Shown here piece by piece: positions 11,046 to 20,935 of a DNA stretch of 64,000 nt; positions within the stretch are counted from its first letter, which is position 1; each line of letters begins with the position of its first letter. Below the pieces are notes generated by a model. That model saw only the letters and a list, made by a program, of their open reading frames with translations. It searched no databases and was not told the DNA's origin. Source of the DNA: Cololabis saira (taxonomy: Eukaryota; Chordata; Actinopteri; Beloniformes; Belonidae); contig NC_084591.1 of the NCBI RefSeq assembly GCF_033807715.1, positions 48,589,415 through 48,653,414 of the forward strand, read 5' to 3'. A program made the position numbers and the translations under genes.

Positions 11046-11638
11046 ACATTACTTTGGGGCCCAGCTGGGGTCCTTTCTCCTCAGCCAGAGCCACTGGCTG
11101 CTTCTTTCTGCGGCCTCTGATGCAGCTTTGACGGCTCTGCGCTGGTTCTGGCCCTTAACCCCCAAGTCCCTCAGCAGTTTTGTGGTGGATGTTCCCACAA
11201 ACCCCCGGCACCCAACCTCCACTGGGCGGACTTCCGCGTTCCAGCCACGGTGTTTTGCCTCTGCGGCTAAGTCGGCATACCGCAGATGCTTCCGCTCATA
11301 TGCCTCCTCCATGGAATCTTCCCAAGGTACGGTGAGTTCGATGATGTATACCTTCTTTAGGGAGGGGGACCAGAGCACCAGGTCAGGCCTCAAGGTGGTG
11401 GTGGCGATCTCTGAGGGGAAGACCAGCTGTTTGCCAATGTCTGCCAGCATCTTCCAATCACGTGCTAGGCACAGCTGGCTTCTCTCCGATGGTGTGGAGT
11501 TGATCCTGGTAGCTGTAGTCCCTTGACGGACAAAGGCCGTTGCCCATGGTGTTGTTGAGGTGGTAGTTGTTGGCAGAGATAGGGTGTTGATGCTGGATCG
11601 TTTTTCCTCCAGTGTGGCAGCAAGGCTCTTTAAGACTT
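11046..11638 (-). pseudogene. RLE LINE restriction-like endonuclease domain (downstream of L1)
   Basis: This is the C-terminal end of the LINE protein, separated from its RT by the L1. The frame is open from the target duplication at 11638 to the stop near 11049 (about 196 codons). It contains RPDLVLWSP then VYIIELTVPWE, matching the PD-(D/E)xK-type core PD-x14-E-L-T, then YERKHLRYADLAAEA, a conserved basic/aromatic helix of this nuclease. The family enzyme nicks the target DNA strand to prime reverse transcription. Without its own start it is unlikely to be made. It continues the frame that ends at 17396, with no stop or shift other than the L1. Confidence 0.8.
11624..11638. repeat. L1 target-site duplication, left copy
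   Basis: GGCTCTTTAAGACTT, identical to 17381-17395. The two copies flank the L1. A 15-bp perfect duplication indicates target-primed insertion by an L1-type endonuclease and little decay since. Confidence 0.95.
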
Positions 11639-11817
11639 TTTTTTTTCACAATATGTTTATTGTAATTTTTTTGTTTTTCAGACATACAACATTTACACAT
11701 ACATTACATAGACACACATACACTTAGCTTGCACCATTTTCAATTGAAATATAAATAATATATTGAATTAACCAATCAGGGAGGAAAAATAAAATAAATT
11801 AAATTAGTTGATTTAAC

Positions 11818-11859
<42 letters not shown>
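11639..11859 (-). other. L1 3' UTR with T38 tract and polyadenylation signal
   Basis: Directly after the ORF2 stop the minus strand has an uninterrupted run of about 38 T (11822-11859). The 3' end reads ACAATAAACATATTGTG and then about eight A before the target duplication. AATAAA lies about 16 nt from the tail, the usual spacing for cleavage and polyadenylation. Confidence 0.85.
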
Positions 11860-11861
<2 letters not shown>

Positions 11862-14800
11862 AGAAGTTATTTTCAGGCAAATCTTGAAATCTTGCTTCAT
11901 CTGTCATAATGTTCATATAAGGTTCCCAGAGTTCAGCAAAGTCCTTTCGTTTTCCTTTGGCAATGTAAGTTAGCCTTTCCAGTCCGATACAGCCAGAAAG
12001 CTCCCTTATCCACATTCTCAATGTCGGAGCATCCATACTCTTCCAACACAGTGCAACAGCTCTCCTGGCCTGAAGAAGTCCAAAGTCCAGAACTGCATAT
12101 TGCTTTGTCGTTTGTAGGAAGTTCTTTGGGTATATTCCAAGCACACACAGTTTGGCATTTAGGGGGACTTTAGCATTAAACATCTCTGACAAACAATGTA
12201 TAACATCCTTCCAGAAGTTTTGGATCTTCACACATTCCCACAAGCAATGAAATAATGTTCCCTTCTCATTCAAACATTTTGTACAGTCATCTGGAATGTT
12301 AGCATTCATATGGTGGAGTTTGACTGGGGTTATATACACTCTCATTAACCACTTGTATTGGAGTAGTCGAGACCTTGTGTTTATTGTTTGTTTTTGAGCT
12401 TTTAAACATGCATCATTCCAATCTAATTCATCAATATCTTCTTTTATATCCATTTTCCAAGCGTTTAATTTATCTATTGCTGATTCAGTACTATGTGCGA
12501 CTAGTATATTGTAATATTTAGATACATGGCCCTTCCCTCCTAAATTTGCAAGTGTTATTTCCTCTAATTTAGATAAAGATGGTAAATACATAAACTGTTT
12601 GTGTTTTGAAGACATATAGCTTTTTAACTGCAAATATTTGAAGAAGTGTTTCTTCGGGATTTGGTATCTCTGACATAACTGATCAAATGTAAGCAAAACC
12701 CCATCTACATAAAGATCCTTTACTTTCTGAATACCTTTTACATTCCATAATCTAAATCCCTCATCTTTCCAGCCAGGTGTAAACTGTTCATTACCCCAAA
12801 TAGGAGTAAATTGGGACAATACAGGCATATCACCTATATGTTTGTGTGCGGCATACCAAACTGAGATTGTATTTTTAAGGAGAGGATTTTTAATATGTCT
12901 TTTCAGTGTCTTAATGTCTGAAGAATATAAATATAGGCTCAATGGTAGATCTGGGGTGGACTCTTGCTCAATGCTTACCCAGGCAGGGGGTGTCGTTGCA
13001 CCGAAATAATATGATGCTGAGGTTAATTGGGCAGCCATATAATACCACCTGAGATTGGGAAGTTGGAGTCCTCCCCTCTCATAAGGTAGATATAGAAGTT
13101 TTAAACGAATTCTGGCTTTCCTATCATTCCAGATGAATTGACTTAACAGTTTGTTAAGTTTGTCATAAAACAAATTTGGAAGCGGCAATGGGATTGTTTG
13201 AAAATAATATAAAAACTGGGGTAGAATAGTCATTTTTATCAAATTTATTCGTCCGACCATAGATATAGGCAAAGTAGACCAGCGATTCAGTGTATCAGTT
13301 ACTCTTTCTAGCAGGGGGTTATAATTTGCTGGGACTGTGTCATTTAATTCAGGAGTGATTTTAACACCTAAATATGTAAAACCTTCAGTAGTTGTTGTAA
13401 ATGGGGTATTTATTATAGGGTTGTGTCTTTCTTTTCTGTTAAGGAACATTAATAATGATTTGGAATTGTTAATTTTATATCCTGAAAACCCTCCAAAATG
13501 CTGCATTAATTTCATCAAATTGGGAACACTATTCTTTAAATTTGTTAGGAAAAATATTATATCATCTGCAAATAAGGCAATGCGATGATCTACCCCCCCA
13601 ATCATAATGCCTGATATTCCTGTATGTGTTCGTACTGCCATAGCCAATGGTTCAATTGCTAATGTGAACAGGAGTGGGGACAAAGGACAACCCTGCCGAG
13701 TGGACCTCTGTAGGCTGAAGGGTCTCGAGATGGTAGTGTTAGTTAAGACCTCAACAGTTGGGTTTGTATATAGTAGCTGTACCCATTTAAGAAACATTTT
13801 GCCTAATCCAAATCTTCGGAGCACATCGAATAAGTAGCCCCATTCTATCCTGTCAAAAGCTTGGCAAGCATCTACTGATAGCATTGCTGTATCTGTGGCA
13901 TTATGTTTCTCATGAAGTACGTTCAAGACTCTTCTCACATTGTGATATCCTTGTCTTTTTTGTACAAAGCCTTGTTGGTCATCATTAATCAGCTGAGGGA
14001 GATATTTATCTAATCTTCTTGAAAGTGTTTTACATAATATTTTTGTGTCACATCCCATTAAACTAATCGGTCTATAAGATGAGCATTCAGTTGGGGGTTT
14101 GTTTGGTTTTAATATTAAAGTTATTAATGCTAATCTTAATGAATCTGGAAGCGTTTCTGTATTAAAAGATTCGTCATACATGTCGAGAAGTGGTCTAACA
14201 AGTAGTTTTCGAAATGTTTTGTAAAACTCTATAGGCAGCCCATCTGGTCCTGGTGCTTTACCGCTATTCATATCCCCTATAGCTTCAAGAAGCTCTTCTA
14301 TTGTTAATGGGTTATCTAGTGTTATTTTTTCATCATCTGATATAGTCCGAAATTGTAATTGGTCAAGGAATGCGCTTTGGTCCTCACTGTTTTCTGTATA
14401 TTCTGATTTGTATGTTGATTCATAAAAGTCTCTGAAGTTTTTATTTATCTCTAATGGGTCTGTTGTTAAGTCGCCAGATGTTGATTTTATATTATTAATT
14501 GTTCTTTCCGCTTGTGTCTTTTTAACCCTCCAGGCCAGTAATTTACCTGCTTTTTCCCCTTGGTCGTAATAAGTTTGTTTGGTCCACATTAGACTTTTAG
14601 CTACTTTGTCAGATGTTAATTTATCATATTTAGCTCTCAAGACAGAAAGGTTTTGTAATTTTCCAGGATCATTGTCCTTATAGAATTCATCCTCAGCTTT
14701 TTTAATTTGGTTGTCTAGTACTCGCAATTCTTGATTGTGTCTTTTGGTTTTAGAGCTTGTGTAACTAATAATTTCTCCCCTTATGTAGGCCTTAAATGCT

Positions 14801-15669
14801 TCCCATCTAATGCTGGCTGTAGTTTCATCTGTATTTAATTCAAAATATCTATTTATACAACTTTCCACAAATTTAACGAAGGCTGGATCCTGTAATAAAT
14901 AGGCCTGTAATCTCCATCTTGAACAGTGCTCGGACATACCTAATTGAATCTCCATAGATACTGCTGCATGGTCACTGATTACTATAGTATTATACCAACA
15001 CTTTTTAACATTTGGCAGTAGCTCCATAGAAATTAAAAAATAATCAATACGCGAGTGTGTTTTATACGTGCTTGAATAACATGAGTATTCTCTGTCATAA
15101 GGATTCTGCGTTCGCCAAATTTCAGTTAATCTTAGATCCTTCATAAAGTTAGCCAAAGTTTTCCTAGTTCGCACATGGGTTGCTTCAGATTGGGTAGATC
15201 TATCCAACACTGGGTCGAGGGCACAATTAAAGTCTCCTCCGATTATATAAAGTCCCTCCAAGGAAGATACAGTGAGGAATAATTTTTCAAAAAAAGATGG
15301 ATTATCTTCATTGGGACCATATACGTTTATAAGATTTAATTTTTGTGTCAAAATATTGCCTTGAATGATAATGTACCTTCCAAGTGGATCTTGGATAGTT
15401 TTTATGACTTGAAATGGTATTGATTTGTGTATAAGGATAATTACACCTCTTGCATGAGTATTATATGAAGCATGGAATACTTGGCCTGGCCACCTTTTGC
15501 TCAAATAATGCATATCTGTGACCATCAAGTGTGATTCCTGTATGAATACTATTTTAGATTTAAGATATTTTATCCTGTCCATTACCTGTTTCAGTTTGGA
15601 CAGTTTTCTTATTCCCCGCACATTCCAACTTGTAATATTAGTGTTCAGTCTACCTTTTGTTTTCTCCAT
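11860..15669 (-). CDS. L1 ORF2 protein: endonuclease and reverse transcriptase
   Basis: 1,269 residues, intact from Met to stop. An APE-type endonuclease fills residues about 10-240: SWNVRGIRK, FIQESHL, VYGPN, GGDFN (145-148), SRIDYF (206-211) and the SDH at 232-234. The RT lies at about 500-790: KAPGPDGLPIEFY, YRPISLM, DACQAFDRIEW, RQGCPLSPLLF and FADD at 700-703. The C-terminal segment has a Cys-rich motif C1129-x2-C1132-x8-H1141-x4-C1146. The protein nicks DNA at the target and copies its own RNA in place. All key catalytic residues I can see are present. The start is chosen because the endonuclease begins about ten residues later. It lies downstream of ORF1 in the same element. Confidence 0.94.
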
Positions 15670-16370
15670 AAATTATAATTTCAGTATAATCCAAGGTTAT
15701 AACATAAATGGTTAAGAAAAGAAAAGAAAAAAGAAAAAAAAAGGAAAGGGGAAAAAAAGGGAAAAAAAAAAAAAAAAAAAGAAAGAAAGAAAGAAAGAAA
15801 GAAAAATGATGCAAGTGTACACATAAACACACATACAGACCCCCCACCCTCCCCACCTTCTCCCGGTTGAAATTCCGGGGAACGTTGATCCACAATATTT
15901 GAGGAGCAACTAGTCAACGTAACTACACCCAAAACCATCAACCATGCACTTAAAACTTTATAAAAGAATTTCTCCCTTCCGAATCACAATACCATGTAAA
16001 AGAAAAAAAAAAAAAAAAAAAAACAATTACATCTTCCTATAAACTTAAACTGTTTAATACTGAAACATATGCGATCCTTGTAGAATAGATGTATGTATTG
16101 AACAAGCTGGCAACGGCCATGCTTAACAGAAGATATATAAACATACATGCATATGTGCACATATTCCCACACTTATATACCAGAACCATATTTATCTATT
16201 CTACATTAAGAAAAGGCTCATTTTGAAATCACCTGAGCTATTTTTAATTACACACTTTAACCGTCAGGGGGCGCCTGCAACTGAAAAACTGAAAAAAGCT
16301 GAAGTCCAAAGTTTGTGATTGCAGCGACTCCCAGTGACGCCTCGTTTGAAGCTGCACATACCTGTAGAGA
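15670..16370 (-). other. L1 inter-ORF spacer
   Basis: About 700 bp between the ORF1 stop and ORF2 start. It is rich in A/T homopolymers on the plus strand (A-rich 15719-15804 with a GAAA microsatellite, and A run 16001-16023). No protein domain recognised. Its length is larger than in mammalian L1; how ORF2 is translated here is unknown. Confidence 0.75.
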
Positions 16371-17255
16371 TTACTTTGACTGTCGGATGCTTCTGTAGAA
16401 CTTTTCAGCCTCCTCTGGTGTTGAGAGAAGATTAATCTTGCCGTTATGGACCACTCTAAGCTTGCAGGGGTTGTGGTGGAACCCACGGAACGCGTTGATA
16501 TCCACAAACAGCTTGATGACGGTGTTAAAGCCCCGGCGGATCCGGACAGTCTCCGCAGAGAGGTCCTGCGAAAATGATATCTTGGCCCCGTCGTGTGAGA
16601 TGTCCTGTCGCCTTGTTTCCCGATAAACAAACTCCTTCTCCTGAAACTTTAAGAAGCGGATGAGGATCGCTCTATTTTGGTTGGGTCTCGCAGGTGCCAG
16701 GGTGCGATGTACCCGCTCCAGAGTGAATGACTTATCAGGATTTAGCCCCAGCCATCGTGGTAACATGCCGCTGATAAAGTCAAAGAGTGGTTGCTGCCCC
16801 TCGGCTCCCTCACGGATGCCAAACAGACGGAGGTTCTTTCTCCTGGACCGGTTCTCCAGATCTTCTGTTTTGGCTTCAAGGTAGGCAATCCGTTTGATGG
16901 CAGAGTCAAGTGCGGCGCCTGCTTTTCCCGTTGCATCTTCTGTGTCGCTTATACGACGCTCAGCCTCATCAATACGTGCCGCATTAGAAGAAACATCCCG
17001 TTTTACTTCTGCAACATTGCTTTCCAGTGCAGCCATTGAGCTTGCCATGTCAGCAAGGCGAGTGTCTATGTTGTCCAGCTTATTTCCGAAGTCTGACCGG
17101 AGTGATTTCAGCTCGCTCAAAACTTCTGCCATAGTAGCCATATCGCTAGCCTTAGCTTCTTTGCTCTCTGACGGGCTCGGCGGTGTCGGAGTAGTAGTAT
17201 TTCGGCGACCCCGAGTAAATATTTCGCACTGCTTGGTTGCAGAGGAGGTTGGCAT
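16371..17255 (-). CDS. L1 ORF1 protein: coiled coil, RRM and C-terminal RNA-binding domain
   Basis: 294 residues, intact. A short Ser/Thr/Pro-rich head is followed by a long coiled coil with heptads from about 40 to 135 (for example SLRSDFGNKLDNIDTRLADM). The RRM begins at about 136 with RSRRKNLRLFGIREG, and the C-terminal domain runs from about 213 to the end. This is the architecture of L1 ORF1p, a trimeric RNA-binding protein and nucleic-acid chaperone that packages L1 RNA. The start Met lies 125 bp from the element end and gives the usual length. ORF2 follows after a 700-bp spacer. Confidence 0.9.
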   Translation of the reverse strand: MPTSSATKQCEIFTRGRRNTTTPTPPSPSESKEAKASDMATMAEVLSELKSLRSDFGNKLDNIDTRLADMASSMAALESNVAEVKRDVSSNAARIDEAERRISDTEDATGKAGAALDSAIKRIAYLEAKTEDLENRSRRKNLRLFGIREGAEGQQPLFDFISGMLPRWLGLNPDKSFTLERVHRTLAPARPNQNRAILIRFLKFQEKEFVYRETRRQDISHDGAKISFSQDLSAETVRIRRGFNTVIKLFVDINAFRGFHHNPCKLRVVHNGKINLLSTPEEAEKFYRSIRQSK

Positions 17256-17380
17256 ATCAGCACAGAGATTTTACAGGAAGAGTTAGTGATATTTGTCCGG
17301 GAGTTTTGGTGAAATCGTGCACGGCTGTACGGAGCTCTCTAAAAAGCTACCATCTTGGTCTTGGTCACGTGACTCCCCCC
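17256..17380 (-). promoter_or_regulatory. L1 5' UTR with E-box palindrome and YY1-like site
   Basis: The element begins with a G run and then GTCACGTGAC (17364-17373, a perfect palindrome with a CACGTG core). CCAAGATGG follows at 17350-17358 on the minus strand, 22-30 nt from the 5' end. CAAGATGG is the YY1 core, and a YY1 site sits at nearly the same place in the human L1 promoter, where it sets the start site. Function here is inferred from position and motif only. The 5' UTR also supplies the stop codon of the fused transposase-RT frame (near 17283). Confidence 0.6.
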
Positions 17381-20300
17381 GGCTCTTTAAGACTTGGTTG
17401 TGGCGCCAAGTATATCGTCCTTGGGTGAGGCTGGTTTTACACCCGGTGAGTATGTGATGGAGGGAGGCTGGCCTGGAGCACAGGACGCACCCTGGGTCTT
17501 CGCCAAACCACTGGTGGAGGTTGGTTGGTGTTGGGAGCACGTCATAGGTGGCTCTGATGGCGAAGCTCAAACTCCTTGCCTCCATAGCCCATACATCCCT
17601 CCAGCTCAACTTCCTCTTTTCGACACCTTCCCACCGTGTCCACAGGCCCTGTTTGCCGAGGGAGACTGCTTTGGCGGATCTTGCCATCTCCTCCTGGCGC
17701 CGCACTTCCTCCACCACCATCTTCCTACGTGCTGGAGCAGTGGCGTTTCTCCAGGCCGGGCGGCTGGTTGTTAGTCCAAGGCCTCCTCTTCCTTGCTGAA
17801 CATTCCCCACGATGTCAGCATGTTTCAGAGCTGCTGTTGCCTCCTCTACTGCTCTTGCTGGTCTCCACTTGCGCCCAGTAGCCAAGGTTGGTGCATTTTC
17901 TCTGACCACCGGATCTTTGGATTCGTTCAAGGTCATCTGCAGTCGTGTTTTGGCACACTTGAACTCCTCCGTAAGGCTGGTGAGGGGCAGCTTGAGGACA
18001 CTGTCTCCGTACAGGCCTATGGTGGTGAGGCAGCGAGGGACTCCGAGCCACTTCTTGACGTGGACAGTGACTCTTCTCTCCAGCTTCTCTACTGTTGAGA
18101 TGGGCACCTCATACACTGACAGGGGCCACAACACCCGGGGTAGTAGACCAAACTGAAAGCACCAGGTCTTTAACTTCCCAGGGAGTTGAGTGTTGTCAAT
18201 CGCCTTTAGGCCTGCACTGATGTCATTGCGCAGTTGCTCCACCTGGTCTTTGTCTTTCAGGCTTGCATCGTAGAGCCTTCCAAGGCTTTTGACTGGCTGC
18301 TCAGAAACAGTGGGGATTGGGTCATCACCAATGAAGAACTGCACGTCCATAAGCGCTCCCTTGACCACTGAGATGCTGCGTGACTTAGATGGTTTGATCT
18401 TCATACGGGCCCAGCTGATGTTCTCCTCAAGCTTTCTGAGTAGCCTCCTGGTGCATGGTACGGTGGTAGTCAGTGTGGTGATGTCGTCCATGTAGGCTCT
18501 GAGGGGAGGGAGGCGCCGGCAGGAGCCGAGTCTTTGTCCACCTACAACCCATTTCGAGGCTCGAATGATAACCTCCATCGCCATGGTGAAAACCAGGGGA
18601 GAAACGGTGCATCCAGCCATGATGCCTACTTCCAGGCACTGCCATGAGGTGGTAAATTCAGGCGTGGTGAAGCTGAATTGCAGGTCCTGAAAGTAGTCTT
18701 TGACCATGGTTGTGATGGTATCCGGGATGTTATAGAACTCAAAGGTAGTCCATAGGAGCTCATGGGGCACAGAACCGAAGGCGTTTGCAAGATCCAGGAA
18801 GACCGCGTGGAGATCCCTTTTCTCCAGTTTCGCCATTTGGATCCGGTGCCAGATCATGCTGGAATGTTCTAGGCACCCAGAGAAGCCCGATATCCCTGCC
18901 TTTTGTACAGATGTATCAATGTACTCATTTTTGTGCAGGTACTCGGCCATCCTTTGTGCAAGGACTCCAAAGAAGATCTTGCCCTCCACGTTAAGCAAGG
19001 CGATGGGGCGGAACTGGCTGATGTTTGTTGCGTCCTTCTCCTTTGGAATAAGGATCCCACCTGCCCTACGCCACGCCTTGGGTATGGTCTTCTTCTGCCA
19101 TACTGTCCTCATGAGGCTCCAGAGATACCTACAGACATCTGGTGCATTCTTGTATACTTTGTATGGGACTCCGTTTGGCCCAGGAGCTGATGCTGTTCGT
19201 GACCGATGGACGAACTTCTCCACCTCTTTCCACGTTGGAGGACCGGTCTCGAATTGATGTTCTGGGGGGTCGATTGGTGGGATGTCTGGAGGGATTTCCA
19301 GGCGTTCATAGCGCTTTGGGTCAGAGTGAGTTGATCTCAGATGCTCCTCCAGGTCGTTCTTAGTTGTTTTTAGAACCCCGCTTTTCTCCTTGGTGAAGAG
19401 AGTCTTCAGGAACTTGAAGGGTTCTTTGTAGAACCGTGTTCGTGTTTGTTCTTTGTTCCTCCTTCTTTTCCGTGAATTCTCTGCCCTGCGGAGGGATGCC
19501 AGGCGTGTTTTGATGTCGGCATGGAGGGCGCTTATGCCCTCCTTTTCCACTTCCGAGGCCTTCTTCCAGAGTTTCCTGAGTTGTCTCCTTTCTCGAACAA
19601 GGCGCTTGATCTCCTGTTGCCTCCTTGAGACCGGTGGAATGGGAGCCTGTTTAGCTGCTTTCGCCTCCAATACTCCAAAGCGTTCTCCTCGGGATTTGGC
19701 CTGTCTGTCTGTGACCATAGATGGGGCATAATCTTCATCTGGAAAGGTATCCCTGCTAAAAGGGAATATGCCTGTTGTTTTAAATCCTGAGATGATGTTC
19801 CTCGGTGTCATTGCTGACATGAATGCTTCCTTTACAAGTCCTGGAATGTCATATATTGTTGCGGTTTTACCAGGGTTTGTACGCATCCAACCATCCATGG
19901 CTCTATTGTAGTAGGTCTTCAGTGGTCCATAGACTGTTTTGTCTAAGGGTTGCAAGCGATGGGAGGTGTGAGGTGGCAGAGTGAGCATGACAACACCATT
20001 TTCCTTTGCAGTTTTCACAGCCTTCAGTGAAATGTGAGATTCATGATTATCAAGAATCAGCAGATCTGGGTGATCAATAGAGCAGTTTGTGTGATGTATG
20101 AAGTGCTCCAGAAAGATGACAAAGGCTTCTTCATTCATCCATCCAGATTTTGTTGCCTGACCTATGGATCCTGCTGGTGATCCCCTGATGAAGTGGTCCT
20201 TGAAACGGACACGGGGAAAGATGAACATGGGTGGGGCTGCATTTCCAGTGGCATTTACTGCACAGGCCACAGTGACAAGCTCCCCTCTTTCAGCAGATGT

Positions 20301-20412
20301 TACAGAACCCACTTGCTTCTTCCCCATTTCTGTTACAATTTGCTTCGGTGTCTGTACTGTTGTAACACCAGTTTCATCCATGTTATAGATCATGTGTGGA
20401 GGGAAACTATAC
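17283..20412 (-). CDS. Fused transposase-RT open frame (predicted exon 3 of a chimera)
   Basis: The frame contains pogo DDE (20412-19731), the target duplication (19730-19685), RLE-LINE RT and CCHC (19684-17396), and 32 residues from the L1 5' UTR before the stop near 17283. If exons at 21308-20936 and 20665-20524 are spliced on, the frame is kept: 373 + 142 + 3,130 nt equals 1,215 codons including the stop. The join depends on a 4-nt duplication in the right-hand target copy. Whether a transcript exists is unknown. It would lack the endonuclease. The alternative is that it is simply two overlapping relics that happen to stay open. Confidence 0.6.
17381..17395. repeat. L1 target-site duplication, right copy
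   Basis: GGCTCTTTAAGACTT, identical to 11624-11638, adjoining the L1 5' end. Confidence 0.95.
17396..19684 (-). pseudogene. RLE LINE reverse transcriptase, upstream of L1, fused in frame to transposase
   Basis: This is the N-terminal and RT part of the LINE protein, about 760 codons without a stop or shift. It starts with a Lys/Arg-rich region (RRQQEIKRLVRERRQL), then RT motifs: ASAPGPNGVPYKVYK, SQFRPIALLN, FLDLANAFGSVP (motif A), GIMAGCTVSPL and the catalytic YMDD at 18483-18494. Near 17489-17440 is a CCHC motif C-x2-C-x7-H-x4-C (CVLC...HILTGC), the hallmark of RLE-type LINEs. The endonuclease follows at 11046-11638 beyond the L1. No native start Met is obvious, because the frame is open across the target duplication into transposase. 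Counted as interrupted rather than dead by mutation. Confidence 0.85.
19685..19730. repeat. Target-site duplication of the RLE LINE, right copy (46 bp)
   Basis: Matches 10654-10695 except for one substitution and an extra 4-nt unit that makes CTGTCTGTCTGTGAC where the left copy has CTGTCTGTGAC. The extra unit shifts the reading frame after TDR and joins the transposase frame to the RT frame. Confidence 0.88.
19685..20412 (-). CDS. Pogo-like transposase exon 3, DDE catalytic domain
   Basis: The DDE_1-type catalytic core. D at about 20378 in YNMDETG, D at about 20051 in ILDNHESH, and D at about 19943 in RLQPLDK form a DD35D spacing. LPPHTSHRLQPLD is the standard context in pogo and CENP-B-like proteins. 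The exon starts at 20412 after TTATTTCAG, the splice acceptor. It is in frame with exon 2, and the resulting junction DRYSFPPHMIYNMDE fits the family. The catalytic Asp residues are present and no stop occurs before the LINE junction at 19685. Confidence 0.8.
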
Positions 20413-20523
20413 CTGAAATAACATTCAAAATTAGTGCTGTTAATCAAATAAGCTTAAAGCAGTTTGAGGTTGCAGATTTAGTCAGTTTATGTGGTAGGCC
20501 TTGTCTATCAATCATAATGTTAC

Positions 20524-20665
20524 CTGTCCATCACTGAAGTGAGGTTATCGAAGAACTCCCCAACATTGTGCCTATTAAAGGCAGTGGCTCTTCCGAGAGA
20601 GGTTACTTCAGGAGTGCGGCATGACAGATGGTGGCGCATCCTAAAACTCATGAACCAATCACGTC
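20524..20665 (-). CDS. Pogo-like transposase exon 2
   Basis: 142 bp, from an acceptor (TTTTATAG then GACGTGATTGG) to a donor (GGACAG then GTAACA). It encodes RDWFMSFRMRHH then LSCRTPEVTSLGRAT and EFFDNLTSVMDR, the linker region between the DNA-binding and DDE domains in this transposase family. Too short and split for a simple frame search to pick up; its frame joins both neighbours exactly. Confidence 0.72.
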
Positions 20666-20935
20666 CTATAAAAGGTTAAAAGTTGATATATATCAGGGGT
20701 GCCGAATCCTGGTCCTTGAGAGCCCCTATCCAGCATGTTTTAGATGTTTATCAGACAAGCTAATAGTTTAACTAGAATCAGGTGTGCTGAATTGACCAGG
20801 ATGGTTATCTTTTTATTTATCCTTTATTCAACCATTGCAGTTTACGTTGAGATTTACATAAGAATTATGGTGGGCATTTCCCTGAAAAAAAATTATTAAT
20901 ATTCCCTATTATTATAAATGTACACTTAGACTAAC

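Larger units (their letters stand above)
11639..17380 (-). mobile_element. Full-length L1-like (Tx1/L1 group) LINE, both ORFs open
   Basis: 5,742 bp between perfect 15-bp duplications. Minus-strand order: 125-bp 5' UTR, ORF1 (294 aa), about 700-bp inter-ORF spacer, ORF2 (1,269 aa), about 220-bp 3' UTR with AATAAA followed by a short poly(A). The full length, perfect target duplication and two open frames suggest a recent insertion, possibly still active. The host site is the coding sequence of the RLE LINE. Fish L1s of the Swimmer type are the likely relatives, but I cannot separate clades without alignment. Confidence 0.92.
10696..19684 (-). mobile_element. R2-group (RLE-type) LINE, interrupted only by an L1
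   Basis: About 3.2 kb of LINE remains once the 11639-17380 L1 and one copy of its 15-bp target duplication are subtracted. Order on the minus strand: N-terminal basic region, RT with YMDD, CCHC motif, restriction-like endonuclease, then a 3' UTR of about 350 bp (10696-11045). The domain order and C-terminal endonuclease distinguish it from APE-type LINEs and place it with R2, NeSL and HERO types. Such LINEs often insert at preferred sites; here the target is a transposase gene. The L1 insertion is the only disabling break I can see in the coding sequence. Confidence 0.82.
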
